Assembly: GCA_002482845.1 (NCBI GenBank)
Contig: DLGT01000170.1
Span: forward strand, 1 to 14,228
Reading direction: 5' to 3'
DNA length: 14,228 nt
Source of the DNA: Saprospiraceae bacterium UBA7687
Lineage (GTDB): Bacteria; Bacteroidota; Bacteroidia; Chitinophagales; Saprospiraceae
The notes beneath the pieces are model-generated. The model saw only the letters and a list, made by a program, of their open reading frames with translations, was not told where the DNA came from and did not search any database. The translations under genes were made by a program, and so were the position numbers. Shown piece after piece: positions 1 through 6,956 of the stretch (the stretch's first letter is position 1; every line of letters begins with the position of its first letter).

Positions 1-240
1 ATCCCACTAGCGTCGACTGAGATGATTGATTTTATGTAGTATTATCATGTATTTTCTCATTGTTATGCAGGTTTAAGGCATTTCCCTACTGTTAAAAAAC
101 GGATTCTTCCATTTTGTGCCCATCAATGTTACAAACTTAGGTAATTTTGGTTAAAACTATAAGAAAAATTCTTTTCTAACTAGCCACATCGCATTAACCT
201 ACTTTTTTCAGACAAAGTTCCACTAACTAATAACCACAAT

Positions 241-342
241 CTCATCACTCATCACTCATTACTCATCACTCCTATCTCCTATCTCATCACTCCTATCTCA
301 TCACTCATCACTCCTATCTCATCACTCCTATCTCATCTCTCC
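241..342. repeat. Heptanucleotide tandem repeat, about 14.5 units of CTCATCA / CTCCTAT
   Basis: The stretch divides without gaps into 14 consecutive 7-base units plus CTCC. There are two main unit types: A is CTCATCA and B is CTCCTAT. The order is A A A' A B B A B A A B A B A'', where A' is CTCATTA and A'' is CTCATCT. A composite AB 14-mer occurs at 262, 283, 304 and 318. The array ends about 130 bases before the start codon of the SusC-like gene and about 70 bases before its putative promoter. It is strongly strand-asymmetric: the + strand is almost entirely C, T and A. Its length probably varies by slipped-strand mispairing. A regulatory role is not shown. Confidence 0.9.
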
Positions 343-412
343 AAAAACAATCCCTTAACATTAAAAACATTGGCTTAACAATTACATCATACCTTCATAA
401 TATTAAAGCAAC

Positions 413-441
413 TTTCTGTTAACGATGCATTACCACCTTTG
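413..441 (+). promoter_or_regulatory. Putative Bacteroidota-type promoter of the susCD operon
   Basis: CACCTTTG at 434-441 matches the TAnnTTTG -7 consensus at all but the first base. A weak TTT element lies 18 bases upstream at 413-415 in the -33 position. Transcription would start near 447, giving an AT-rich leader of about 28 bases before the ATG at 475. There is no Shine-Dalgarno sequence, which is normal in this phylum. The call rests on pattern matching only. Confidence 0.4.
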
Positions 442-474
442 CGCATTATTTAATTTAATAAAAATTAATTCAAA

Positions 475-3400
475 ATGCTTACACCAAAACAAACACCTAC
501 CTTGTTGCTATCCATGCTCATGGTATTATTTTTTTCCAGCTTTTCATTTGGCCAAGTGAAGATCACTGGACTAGTAAAAGACGCTAACGGAGCACCACTC
601 ATTGGCGCATCTGTGGTCGAAAAAGGAACTACAACCGGCACCATAACTGACATTGAAGGAAACTTCGAACTATCTGTGACGAATGCATCTACAACTTTGG
701 TCCTAAGCTACGTAGGATACAAAACTATTACCTTCCCACTTAATAATCAAACGTCTGTCATGGCTACCATGGAAGAAGATGCTGTAGGACTTAGCGAAGT
801 CACGGTGACGGCTCTTGGTATCCAAAGAGAGAAAAAAGCGCTAGGATACGCTGTACAAGACGTCAAAGGTGATGACTTAGTTAAGGCTAGAGAAACCAAT
901 TTGCTCAATTCCCTTGCAGGTAAAGTAGCAGGTGTGACCATCGTAGGCAATCCAAGTGGTATCGGTGCTTCTGCTAGAGTAAGTATCAGAGGTGAGCGTT
1001 CACTTAATATCAATAACAACCAACCACTTTTTATCGTGGATGGTGTGCCTATTACCAATCAATTTAATGGTTCATCAGGTCGTAGCTTCCAAGAAGCAGA
1101 TTATGGTAACGGTGCAGGCTTTGTAAATCCTGATGACATCGAAACCATGACCGTACTTAAAGGTGCAAGTGCTACAGCTTTGTATGGATCAAGAGCTGCA
1201 AATGGTGCCATCGTAATCAAAACCAAAACGGGTGCAAGAAACAAAGGTCTTGGCATATCCATTAATTCTACCATTGCATTCGAAAATGCCCTTAGACTTC
1301 CTGAATATCAGAATGTGTATGGTCAAGGTTTGAATGGTGAATTCAACTTCGTAGATGGAAATGGCGGTGGACTTCGTGATGGTGTAGATGAGAGTTGGGG
1401 ACCAAGAATGGATGGACAATTGATTGCACAATATGACTCACCCACGAGCAATGGTTTCAGAGGTGGTGATGTAGGCAATCTTTATACCGTAATCGGACCT
1501 GTATCTCTTGCAGCTCAGCTTCAACAAAGAGGTACGATCAATGCTACTCCTTTCAGCGCGCAACCTGATAACATCAAAGATTTCTTCCAGACAGGACATG
1601 CTTATACCAACAATATTGCATTCTCTGGTAGCAATGATAAATCAGATTTCAGAGTATCATTTACCTCATTAAACCAAACAGGTATCGTACCGAATACTGA
1701 CCTAAATAGATACACTACAGCACTCAATGGTGGTTACAATTTGACAGACAAGTTTAAAGTAAGAATGAATGTCAACATTATGAATAATAAAAGTGGTAAC
1801 AGGCCAAACCTAAGTTATGGTACTGAAAATATCATGTACTTATTCAATTGTTGGTTCCCACGTAATATTAGTACAGAAGCTTCCAAAAATTACTGGCAAG
1901 CTGGCAGAGAAGGCATCAATCAATATGGGTTTAATTACAACTATCACGATAACCCATATTTTAATGTCTATGAAAATACCAATAGCCAGGACTTAAATCG
2001 TGTTTTCGGAAACCTATCTTTAAATTATCAATTCACGCCTGCACTTAGTTTGATGCTTAGAAGTGGTACAGATATTAATAATGAATTCAGAGCTAGAAAA
2101 AGAGCTTACAGTACACAGAGATTCAAGTTGGGTAGCTACCGTGAAGAAAAAATATTCTCTGAAGAGCGAAATACTGATTTCTTATTGGCTTTTGCACCAC
2201 AGAGCAATACGGATTTCTCTTATTCAGTATCTTTGGGTGGCAATAGATTGGACCAACGATTCAACCTATCTGACGTAAGTGCACCTGAACTAGCTGTACC
2301 TGGCATCTACTCGTTGAATAATAGTAAAGTAGCCATTCAGTCTTATGCTTTTAATTCTCAAAAAAGAATCAACAGTTTGTATGCATTCAGTAATCTTGGT
2401 TACAAAGACTTTTTATTCCTTGATTTATCTTTGAGAAATGACTGGTCTAGTACCTTACCTACGGACAACAATAGCTACCTATATTATAGCGCAAGTTCAA
2501 GTTTGGTGTTTTCAGAATTGTTGAATCTAGACAATAAATCACTATCTTTTGGTAAATTAAGAGTCGGATATGCACAAGTAGGAAATGATACCAATCCTTA
2601 CCAATTGTTGGCTACTTACAATGCGCAAACAGCTGCCAATGGAATTCCTGCTTTCGAAGAGTCATCTGCTTTGCCTAATGCGGATCTAAAACCAGAAATC
2701 AGTTCTTCTTTTGAAGTGGGTACAGAATTGAAGTTTTTCTTAAATAGAGTAGGACTAGATTTGACTTATTACAATTCAAATAGCCGTAACCAAATCCTTC
2801 CTATTCAATTGAGTAACACTACAGGATATTCATCAAGAGTAATCAATGCAGGTCTTATCCAAAACAGTGGTGTAGAAGCAGTGCTTCACCTTACACCTTT
2901 CAAAAACCATACAGGTTTTACATGGGATATTGATGTGAATTGGTCTACAAATAGAAGTACTGTAAAAGAGCTTTACACCGATCCAGAGTCAGGACAAGAG
3001 ATCAATAACTACGTCATGGCAGATAGATATATCACGGTGGAAGCTCGAGTAGGTGAAAGAATGGGCGACATGTATGGCATCGGTTTCGAAAGAGTATCTT
3101 CTGATCCGAATGATAAATACTACGACGCTTCAGGTCAGTATGTAGGTCAAGTTGTTTATTCTTCCAATGGTAAACCAGTTGCAACAACTGAAAGAATAAA
3201 ACTAGGCAATTACAATCCAGATTGGATGGCAGGTGTTAGAAATACTTTCAGCTACAAAGGCATAGGATTGAGTGTATTATTTGATACAAGACAAGGTGGA
3301 GAAATCTATTCGCACACTCAGACAGTAGGTAGAGAAGGTGGTATCATCGTCGAGACACTAGAAGGTAGAGAAAATGGATATGACCTTAGTCTAGAAGGCA

Positions 3401-3780
3401 ATGGTGTAATAGGAGATGGTGTAGTACAAGGTGCTGACGGTTCATTTGCACCGAATACAACCAAACTTTCTGCTAGAGAATGGCATACAAGTTACACATT
3501 AGGTAGAAGATTAGTAGAAGGTGTAATCTATGATGCTAGTTTTACAAAATTGAGAGAAGTACAACTTTCTTACACGATTCCAAATAAAATATTGGGTAAA
3601 TCTGGCGTACGTGACATCACCCTTTCTGTAGTAGGTAGAAACTTGATGTTATGGTCTAAAGTTCCTCACGTAGATCCTGAAACGGCTTCTACCTCAGGTG
3701 GCACGATCATACCAGGTGTAGAGTCAGTAGCGATACCTTCTACTAGAAGTATTGGTGTGAATGTAGGTTTGAAATTTTAA
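475..3780 (+). CDS. SusC/RagA-family TonB-dependent outer-membrane transporter
   Basis: The 1101-residue protein is a TonB-driven outer-membrane importer that works with the SusD-type lipoprotein encoded next. Residues 1-27 form a signal peptide ending in SFGQ. Residues 28-105 are a CarboxypepD_reg-like beta-sandwich (ITGLVKDANGAPLIGASV). The plug spans about 105-255 and has the SusC signature QPLFIVDGVPI at 183-193 and ALYGSRAANGAIVIK at 235-249. The rest is beta-barrel, ending in an aromatic residue (VNVGLKF), as expected for BAM-dependent insertion. Length and architecture are normal and the frame is intact. Only 24 bases separate it from the SusD-like gene, so the two are surely co-transcribed. 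The substrate cannot be told: no glycoside hydrolase or sensor is nearby. A role in taking up phosphorus-containing or oligomeric compounds is possible from the neighbourhood but unproven. Confidence 0.96.
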   Translation: MLTPKQTPTLLLSMLMVLFFSSFSFGQVKITGLVKDANGAPLIGASVVEKGTTTGTITDIEGNFELSVTNASTTLVLSYVGYKTITFPLNNQTSVMATMEEDAVGLSEVTVTALGIQREKKALGYAVQDVKGDDLVKARETNLLNSLAGKVAGVTIVGNPSGIGASARVSIRGERSLNINNNQPLFIVDGVPITNQFNGSSGRSFQEADYGNGAGFVNPDDIETMTVLKGASATALYGSRAANGAIVIKTKTGARNKGLGISINSTIAFENALRLPEYQNVYGQGLNGEFNFVDGNGGGLRDGVDESWGPRMDGQLIAQYDSPTSNGFRGGDVGNLYTVIGPVSLAAQLQQRGTINATPFSAQPDNIKDFFQTGHAYTNNIAFSGSNDKSDFRVSFTSLNQTGIVPNTDLNRYTTALNGGYNLTDKFKVRMNVNIMNNKSGNRPNLSYGTENIMYLFNCWFPRNISTEASKNYWQAGREGINQYGFNYNYHDNPYFNVYENTNSQDLNRVFGNLSLNYQFTPALSLMLRSGTDINNEFRARKRAYSTQRFKLGSYREEKIFSEERNTDFLLAFAPQSNTDFSYSVSLGGNRLDQRFNLSDVSAPELAVPGIYSLNNSKVAIQSYAFNSQKRINSLYAFSNLGYKDFLFLDLSLRNDWSSTLPTDNNSYLYYSASSSLVFSELLNLDNKSLSFGKLRVGYAQVGNDTNPYQLLATYNAQTAANGIPAFEESSALPNADLKPEISSSFEVGTELKFFLNRVGLDLTYYNSNSRNQILPIQLSNTTGYSSRVINAGLIQNSGVEAVLHLTPFKNHTGFTWDIDVNWSTNRSTVKELYTDPESGQEINNYVMADRYITVEARVGERMGDMYGIGFERVSSDPNDKYYDASGQYVGQVVYSSNGKPVATTERIKLGNYNPDWMAGVRNTFSYKGIGLSVLFDTRQGGEIYSHTQTVGREGGIIVETLEGRENGYDLSLEGNGVIGDGVVQGADGSFAPNTTKLSAREWHTSYTLGRRLVEGVIYDASFTKLREVQLSYTIPNKILGKSGVRDITLSVVGRNLMLWSKVPHVDPETASTSGGTIIPGVESVAIPSTRSIGVNVGLKF

Positions 3781-3804
3781 TAATCAACAAATTAATTTAA
3801 ACAG

Positions 3805-5271
3805 ATGAACAAATTAAATATATTTTTGGTAGCCTTGATCTTGAGTATGGTGACCATATCTTGTACCAAGGATTTTGAAGAAATCAATACCAATAACAAC
3901 GCACCAGAAAAGGTGACACCACAATTATTACTTCCTGATATCCAAAGAGACATGATCAATCAAGTCTTGGGCGAAAGCTGGGGAATAGGCAATATCGTCA
4001 TTCAGCACACTGCCAAAAACCAGTTCGTAAACGAAGATAGATATCTTTGGGGAGAGATAAATGGTATTTGGAACACAACTTATAACAAACTCAGAGATAT
4101 CCAAAACATCATCATTGCTGCAGAAGAAACCAATGATGCAGGCACCAAAGCAGTAGCACTCGTGATGCGGGCTTGGATGTATTCGCTTGTCACAGATGCT
4201 TATGGAGATATCCCATACAGCGAGGCTATCAAGGCAAAAGACGGTATTTTTTATGCAAAATATGACAGCCAAGAAGCTGTTTATGCAGGTATTCTAGCTG
4301 ACTTAAAAGAAGCCAATCAATTGCTAGGAAGTACTTCAGGTGTAGTAGGTGGTGACTTGATTTATGGTGGCAATCTTAGCAAATGGAGAAAACTAGCCAA
4401 TGCTCTTAGAGTAAGGTATTTAGTTAGAATTTCTAATAAAAAATCTCCTGCAGCAGAATTGACAGAAATTATCAATAATGCATCTGCCAATCCTTTATTT
4501 ACAAGTAATGAAGACAACGCGACTTACACATTTAGATCGACTGCTCCAGATCAATTCCCACAGTTCTCAGCAAGAAGTGGTTCATTTAATGAATACAGAG
4601 CGAGTAAATTTATGTTGGATACTTTGGTGTCTTTATCTGATCCTAGATTGACGATTTTCTACAGAGCAACACCGAAAACAGAAGGAACATCTAATCCAGT
4701 TTTTATTGGCTTGCCTAATGGTCTTAATGATGTAGATGCATTGACTTATGCAGGTGGACCCGAAAACCACTCTAGAATAAGTGATGTCTTTTATGAGAAT
4801 GCAGTGACTTCACAAGGATTGAGCATCGCAAAAGGTGTGATCATGACTTACGCAGAGCTACAGTTTTTACTAGCAGAAGCAGTTGCAAAAGGATGGATCA
4901 CAGGTGAAGCAAATACTTATTATCAAGCAGGTATTAATGCATCTTTCAGCTTTTATGGTTTGACAACACCAAGCAATTACATGGATAAAGCGGAAGTAAA
5001 ACTCACAGCAAATACAGATGAGAATTTGAAGAAAATAGGTTTCCAAAAGTGGATATCATTTTTCTACCAAGGTATGGAAGCATGGTTTGATTGGAGACGG
5101 ACTAAAATCCCAACTTTAAAACCTGCTATTTCTAATCAAAATGGTGGTAAAATACCAGTACGTTTTATCTATCCGATCATAGAGCAAGGTCTGAATGGTC
5201 CGAATAGACTAGAAGCTGTAAACAGACAAGGAGGAGATGATATCAATACCTTAATGTGGCATTTGAAATAA
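3805..5271 (+). CDS. SusD/RagB-family outer-membrane lipoprotein (SusD-like_2 type)
   Basis: The 488-residue protein is the surface lid and ligand-binding partner of the preceding SusC-like transporter. The N-terminal signal ends in TISC with the lipidated cysteine at residue 20. It is followed by an acid-rich stretch (TKDFEE) resembling the Bacteroidota signal for export of lipoproteins to the surface. The early region (INTNNNAPEKVTPQLLLPDI) and the helix containing MTYAELQFLLAEAV, about 140 residues before the C terminus, are typical of the SusD-like_2 branch rather than classical starch SusD. The fold should be TPR-like and alpha-helical. It has a normal length and an intact frame. It is the second and last gene of a two-gene operon closed by the terminator at 5353-5379. 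The ligand is unknown. Confidence 0.94.
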   Translation: MNKLNIFLVALILSMVTISCTKDFEEINTNNNAPEKVTPQLLLPDIQRDMINQVLGESWGIGNIVIQHTAKNQFVNEDRYLWGEINGIWNTTYNKLRDIQNIIIAAEETNDAGTKAVALVMRAWMYSLVTDAYGDIPYSEAIKAKDGIFYAKYDSQEAVYAGILADLKEANQLLGSTSGVVGGDLIYGGNLSKWRKLANALRVRYLVRISNKKSPAAELTEIINNASANPLFTSNEDNATYTFRSTAPDQFPQFSARSGSFNEYRASKFMLDTLVSLSDPRLTIFYRATPKTEGTSNPVFIGLPNGLNDVDALTYAGGPENHSRISDVFYENAVTSQGLSIAKGVIMTYAELQFLLAEAVAKGWITGEANTYYQAGINASFSFYGLTTPSNYMDKAEVKLTANTDENLKKIGFQKWISFFYQGMEAWFDWRRTKIPTLKPAISNQNGGKIPVRFIYPIIEQGLNGPNRLEAVNRQGGDDINTLMWHLK

Positions 5272-5352
5272 TTCAGTTATATCAAACTTTTTCGTTTTCT
5301 ATTTAGCAATATAAGCATACTTTTAATTGTTAATGTGGCTTTTAATGATTGG

Positions 5353-5379
5353 GCCCTCACGATGGTGGGGGCTTTTTTT
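5353..5379 (+). terminator. Intrinsic terminator of the susCD operon
   Basis: GCCCTCAC (5353-5360) pairs with GTGGGGGC (5365-5372) across a GATG tetraloop, giving an 8-bp GC-rich stem with one G-U pair. Seven T follow at 5373-5379. It lies about 80 bases after the SusD-like stop codon. The 3' side in the other direction has no T-run, so it works for the + strand only. Confidence 0.9.
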
Positions 5380-5616
5380 ATTTGAGAATGTAAACCAAAC
5401 TGTCACTAATCAATAGCCTTTCATTTTTTTATAAGGTAGGAAAATAAGATCAAATCGAACTACTCATTTATACAGGTCAAGCGATAAAAAGAATGTAGAA
5501 AAGTACTTTCAGCAATTTTATCCAAACATATTTTATAAAAACTTAACATAAAATACACAATCGAATGTGATTTCATGTCTTATGTTCGCACCATTTTTCA
5601 AACAGTCTATATCATC
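5380..5616. other. Gene-free gap before the acetyltransferase
   Basis: AT-rich sequence with no gene or strong repeat. TATGTTCG at 5581-5588 differs from the TAnnTTTG -7 consensus at one base. A start of transcription near 5595 would suit the ATG at 5617 and would exclude the in-frame ATG at 5575 from the message. No clear -33 element is visible. Confidence 0.4.
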
Positions 5617-6159
5617 ATGTACGAAAACCATCTATTTGACAAAGTAAAACCTTCTGAAAGATTGGTATACGAATTGGTGGACGAGACGAATGTCATTAAG
5701 CTTCTCAAAATATTTAAGGAAGATGATAACCCTTACGTAACTGAAGATTACAAGGACCTTAAAAAACTGAAAAAATACTACAAGGAAATGCAAGAAATGA
5801 GAATTAAGAAATCCAAACATGCAGGTCATGATTGGTTGATAAGACTTAAAGACAGCGATACTTACATCGGTGTCATCAGCATCTATGAGCTTTCGAGAGA
5901 ACAGATTGGTGACCTAGACAGGAAATGTTCATTGGGTTTTGCCATACGAAATAACTATCAAAGGAATTATTATGCTACAGAAGCCGTCCAAAACATCTTT
6001 GATTTTGTAAAAAATGACTTAGGTAGATCATTGGTATTGGCTTACATCCAAGACGGCAACCTACCTTCCAAACTATTGCTGCAAAAACTAGGCTTTGAAG
6101 ACGTGACAGAAGAATATATGGGTGGACCCGATGTAAGGTTTTATCATTTAGAGATTTGA
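5617..6159 (+). CDS. GNAT-family N-acetyltransferase (RimJ/RimL-like)
   Basis: From the ATG at 5617 the protein has 180 residues; an in-frame ATG at 5575 would add 14. I prefer 5617 because a -7-like TATGTTCG lies at 5581-5588, and because the extra residues (SYVRTIFQTVYII) do not look like a GNAT N terminus. The layout fits Acetyltransf_3: a long charged helical segment after the first strand, then HDWLIRLKDSDTYIGVISI (strands 2-4), then CSLGFAIRNNYQRNYYATEA for strand 4 and the acetyl-CoA loop, and a C-terminal NLPSKLLLQKLGFEDV, the usual N-x-x-S...LGF signature. The acetyl-CoA loop is degenerate, with QRNYYAT where the family normally has Q/R-G-x-G-x-A. The acceptor, whether a protein N terminus, a small molecule or an antibiotic, is unknown. 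It is a single gene that converges on the toxin-antitoxin pair downstream. Confidence 0.85.
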   Translation: MYENHLFDKVKPSERLVYELVDETNVIKLLKIFKEDDNPYVTEDYKDLKKLKKYYKEMQEMRIKKSKHAGHDWLIRLKDSDTYIGVISIYELSREQIGDLDRKCSLGFAIRNNYQRNYYATEAVQNIFDFVKNDLGRSLVLAYIQDGNLPSKLLLQKLGFEDVTEEYMGGPDVRFYHLEI

Positions 6160-6239
6160 TAGTTTGTTTCTAAAAGTTAATTTATTTATTTTCGAATTTG
6201 GATTGTGTGTAAATAATAGCTTTTCTATGGAGATAAGCA

Positions 6240-6539
6240 TTACAGTTTTCTCTTACTAGGCGATTGCCGATTGGAGAAAAAAGATAGAATTATAATATTT
6301 TCATTTTCTACTTTGTAATACATGGTATTGTATTTCAGAATTACCACTCTGTGAACATTATTCTTTTTGGAAATAGGGAAAATATTTGGATTTTTGGATA
6401 TAAGTTCTGAAATATTTTCTATTTTGTTAGCCAACTGATTAAGTTCCTTGAAACTGAAGTTTGTTTCTAAATATGAAAAAGTATCGGATAATTCTTTTAT
6501 GGCATTAGCAGTCCAAAGCAATTTATAACCACTTTTCAT
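6240..6539 (-). CDS. RelE/ParE-family toxin of a type II toxin-antitoxin module
   Basis: A small basic protein of 99 residues. The N-terminal pattern LLWTANAIKELSDTFSYLE (strand 1, then helix 1) and the C-terminal half (HRVVILKYNTMYYKVENENIIILSFFSNRQSP) match the ParE/RelE plasmid-stabilisation fold: a strand with R, then Y-x-Y-x-V, a hydrophobic strand, then R-x-x-P. ParE members poison gyrase and RelE members cut mRNA in the ribosome; this sequence looks nearer ParE, but the target cannot be assigned. The start codon lies inside the upstream antitoxin gene with a 17-base overlap, so the two are translationally coupled with antitoxin first. Its 3' end faces the acetyltransferase gene, and I see no intrinsic terminator between them. 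Confidence 0.85.
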   Translation of the reverse strand: MKSGYKLLWTANAIKELSDTFSYLETNFSFKELNQLANKIENISELISKNPNIFPISKKNNVHRVVILKYNTMYYKVENENIIILSFFSNRQSPSKRKL

Positions 6540-6756
6540 ATGTCTTTCTTACAGTGACATGAGGGATTAAATTATTTTTATCTGCATCATTTAGTCCACT
6601 TTCAATAGATTTTTTTTCTTCATCAGATATTGAATCCCACCAATCTGTACTTTCTTCTTTTCTAAATTTAATCAATTTTTCAATAACAACTTTGTCTTCC
6701 AATGTCGAAAGCCATTGAATCAACTCAAGTTTTTTATTAAGAATTTTCGATTCCAT
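6523..6756 (-). CDS. Antitoxin partner of the RelE/ParE-family toxin
   Basis: A small acidic protein of 77 residues, first gene of the pair and overlapping the toxin by 17 bases. The N terminus (LNKKLELIQWLSTLEDKVVIEKLIKFRKEE) is helical. The middle has a tryptophan-rich WWDSISDEEKKSIESGL segment. The end (IPHVTVRKTYEKWL) is the toxin-binding tail pattern common in Bacteroidota antitoxins: H, then V-R, then K-W. No ribbon-helix-helix or HTH DNA-binding domain is obvious, so self-repression by this protein is uncertain. The family call rests on pattern and gene order rather than a named domain. Confidence 0.78.
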   Translation of the reverse strand: MESKILNKKLELIQWLSTLEDKVVIEKLIKFRKEESTDWWDSISDEEKKSIESGLNDADKNNLIPHVTVRKTYEKWL

Positions 6757-6814
6757 ATTTGAGATTTAGAATTTATAACTATTTTTGAGGGATAAAAGTT
6801 CAATGTAAAATATT

Positions 6815-6843
6815 CAAACTAACGCTTACATATATATTAGCAA
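6815..6843 (-). promoter_or_regulatory. Putative promoter of the toxin-antitoxin pair
   Basis: Read on the - strand, TTG (6843-6841) is followed after 18 bases by TTAGTTTG (6822-6815). The latter matches the TAnnTTTG -7 element except at its second base. The leader to the antitoxin ATG at 6756 would be about 50 bases. No clear palindromic operator was found around it. Confidence 0.35.
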
Positions 6844-6881
6844 TAGAGAGACATACTTATTGTGTATTTACCAAGCTTCAT

Positions 6882-6913
6882 AAAAAAAGACCTTCCAACT
6901 TTTTGAAAGATCT
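6882..6913 (-). terminator. Intrinsic terminator of the phosphatase gene
   Basis: On the - strand AGATCTTTC (6913-6905) pairs with GGAAGGTCT (6896-6888) across an 8-base loop, forming a 9-bp stem with two G-U pairs. The T-run on that strand corresponds to the seven A at 6882-6888. It lies about 45 bases beyond the phosphatase stop codon and upstream of the toxin-antitoxin promoter, so it insulates the two units. Confidence 0.82.
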
Positions 6914-6956
6914 AATTTATTAACTAACAAACTAAAATTTTAAATCTCTTTGTAGC

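Larger units (their letters stand above)
1..474. other. Gene-free leader region upstream of the susC-like gene
   Basis: I see no convincing coding sequence here on either strand. Positions 1-240 are AT-rich and show no recognisable RNA gene. Positions 241-342 hold a heptamer tandem repeat and about 413-441 hold a putative promoter, both listed separately. No sigma or anti-sigma factor, which often precedes SusC-type genes, lies in the visible part. A gene could end just left of the window. Confidence 0.6.

Noticed and set aside
1..20. A GTCGAC hexamer near the window start, looking like a cloning-site remnant
   Set aside because: A single six-base site occurs by chance and no vector or adaptor sequence surrounds it.
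241..342. Tandem repeat considered as a CRISPR array
   Set aside because: Units are 7 bases with no unique spacers and no cas genes nearby.
3928..4272. 114-codon open frame on the - strand
   Set aside because: It lies wholly inside the SusD-like gene, has no family resemblance and is an antisense shadow.
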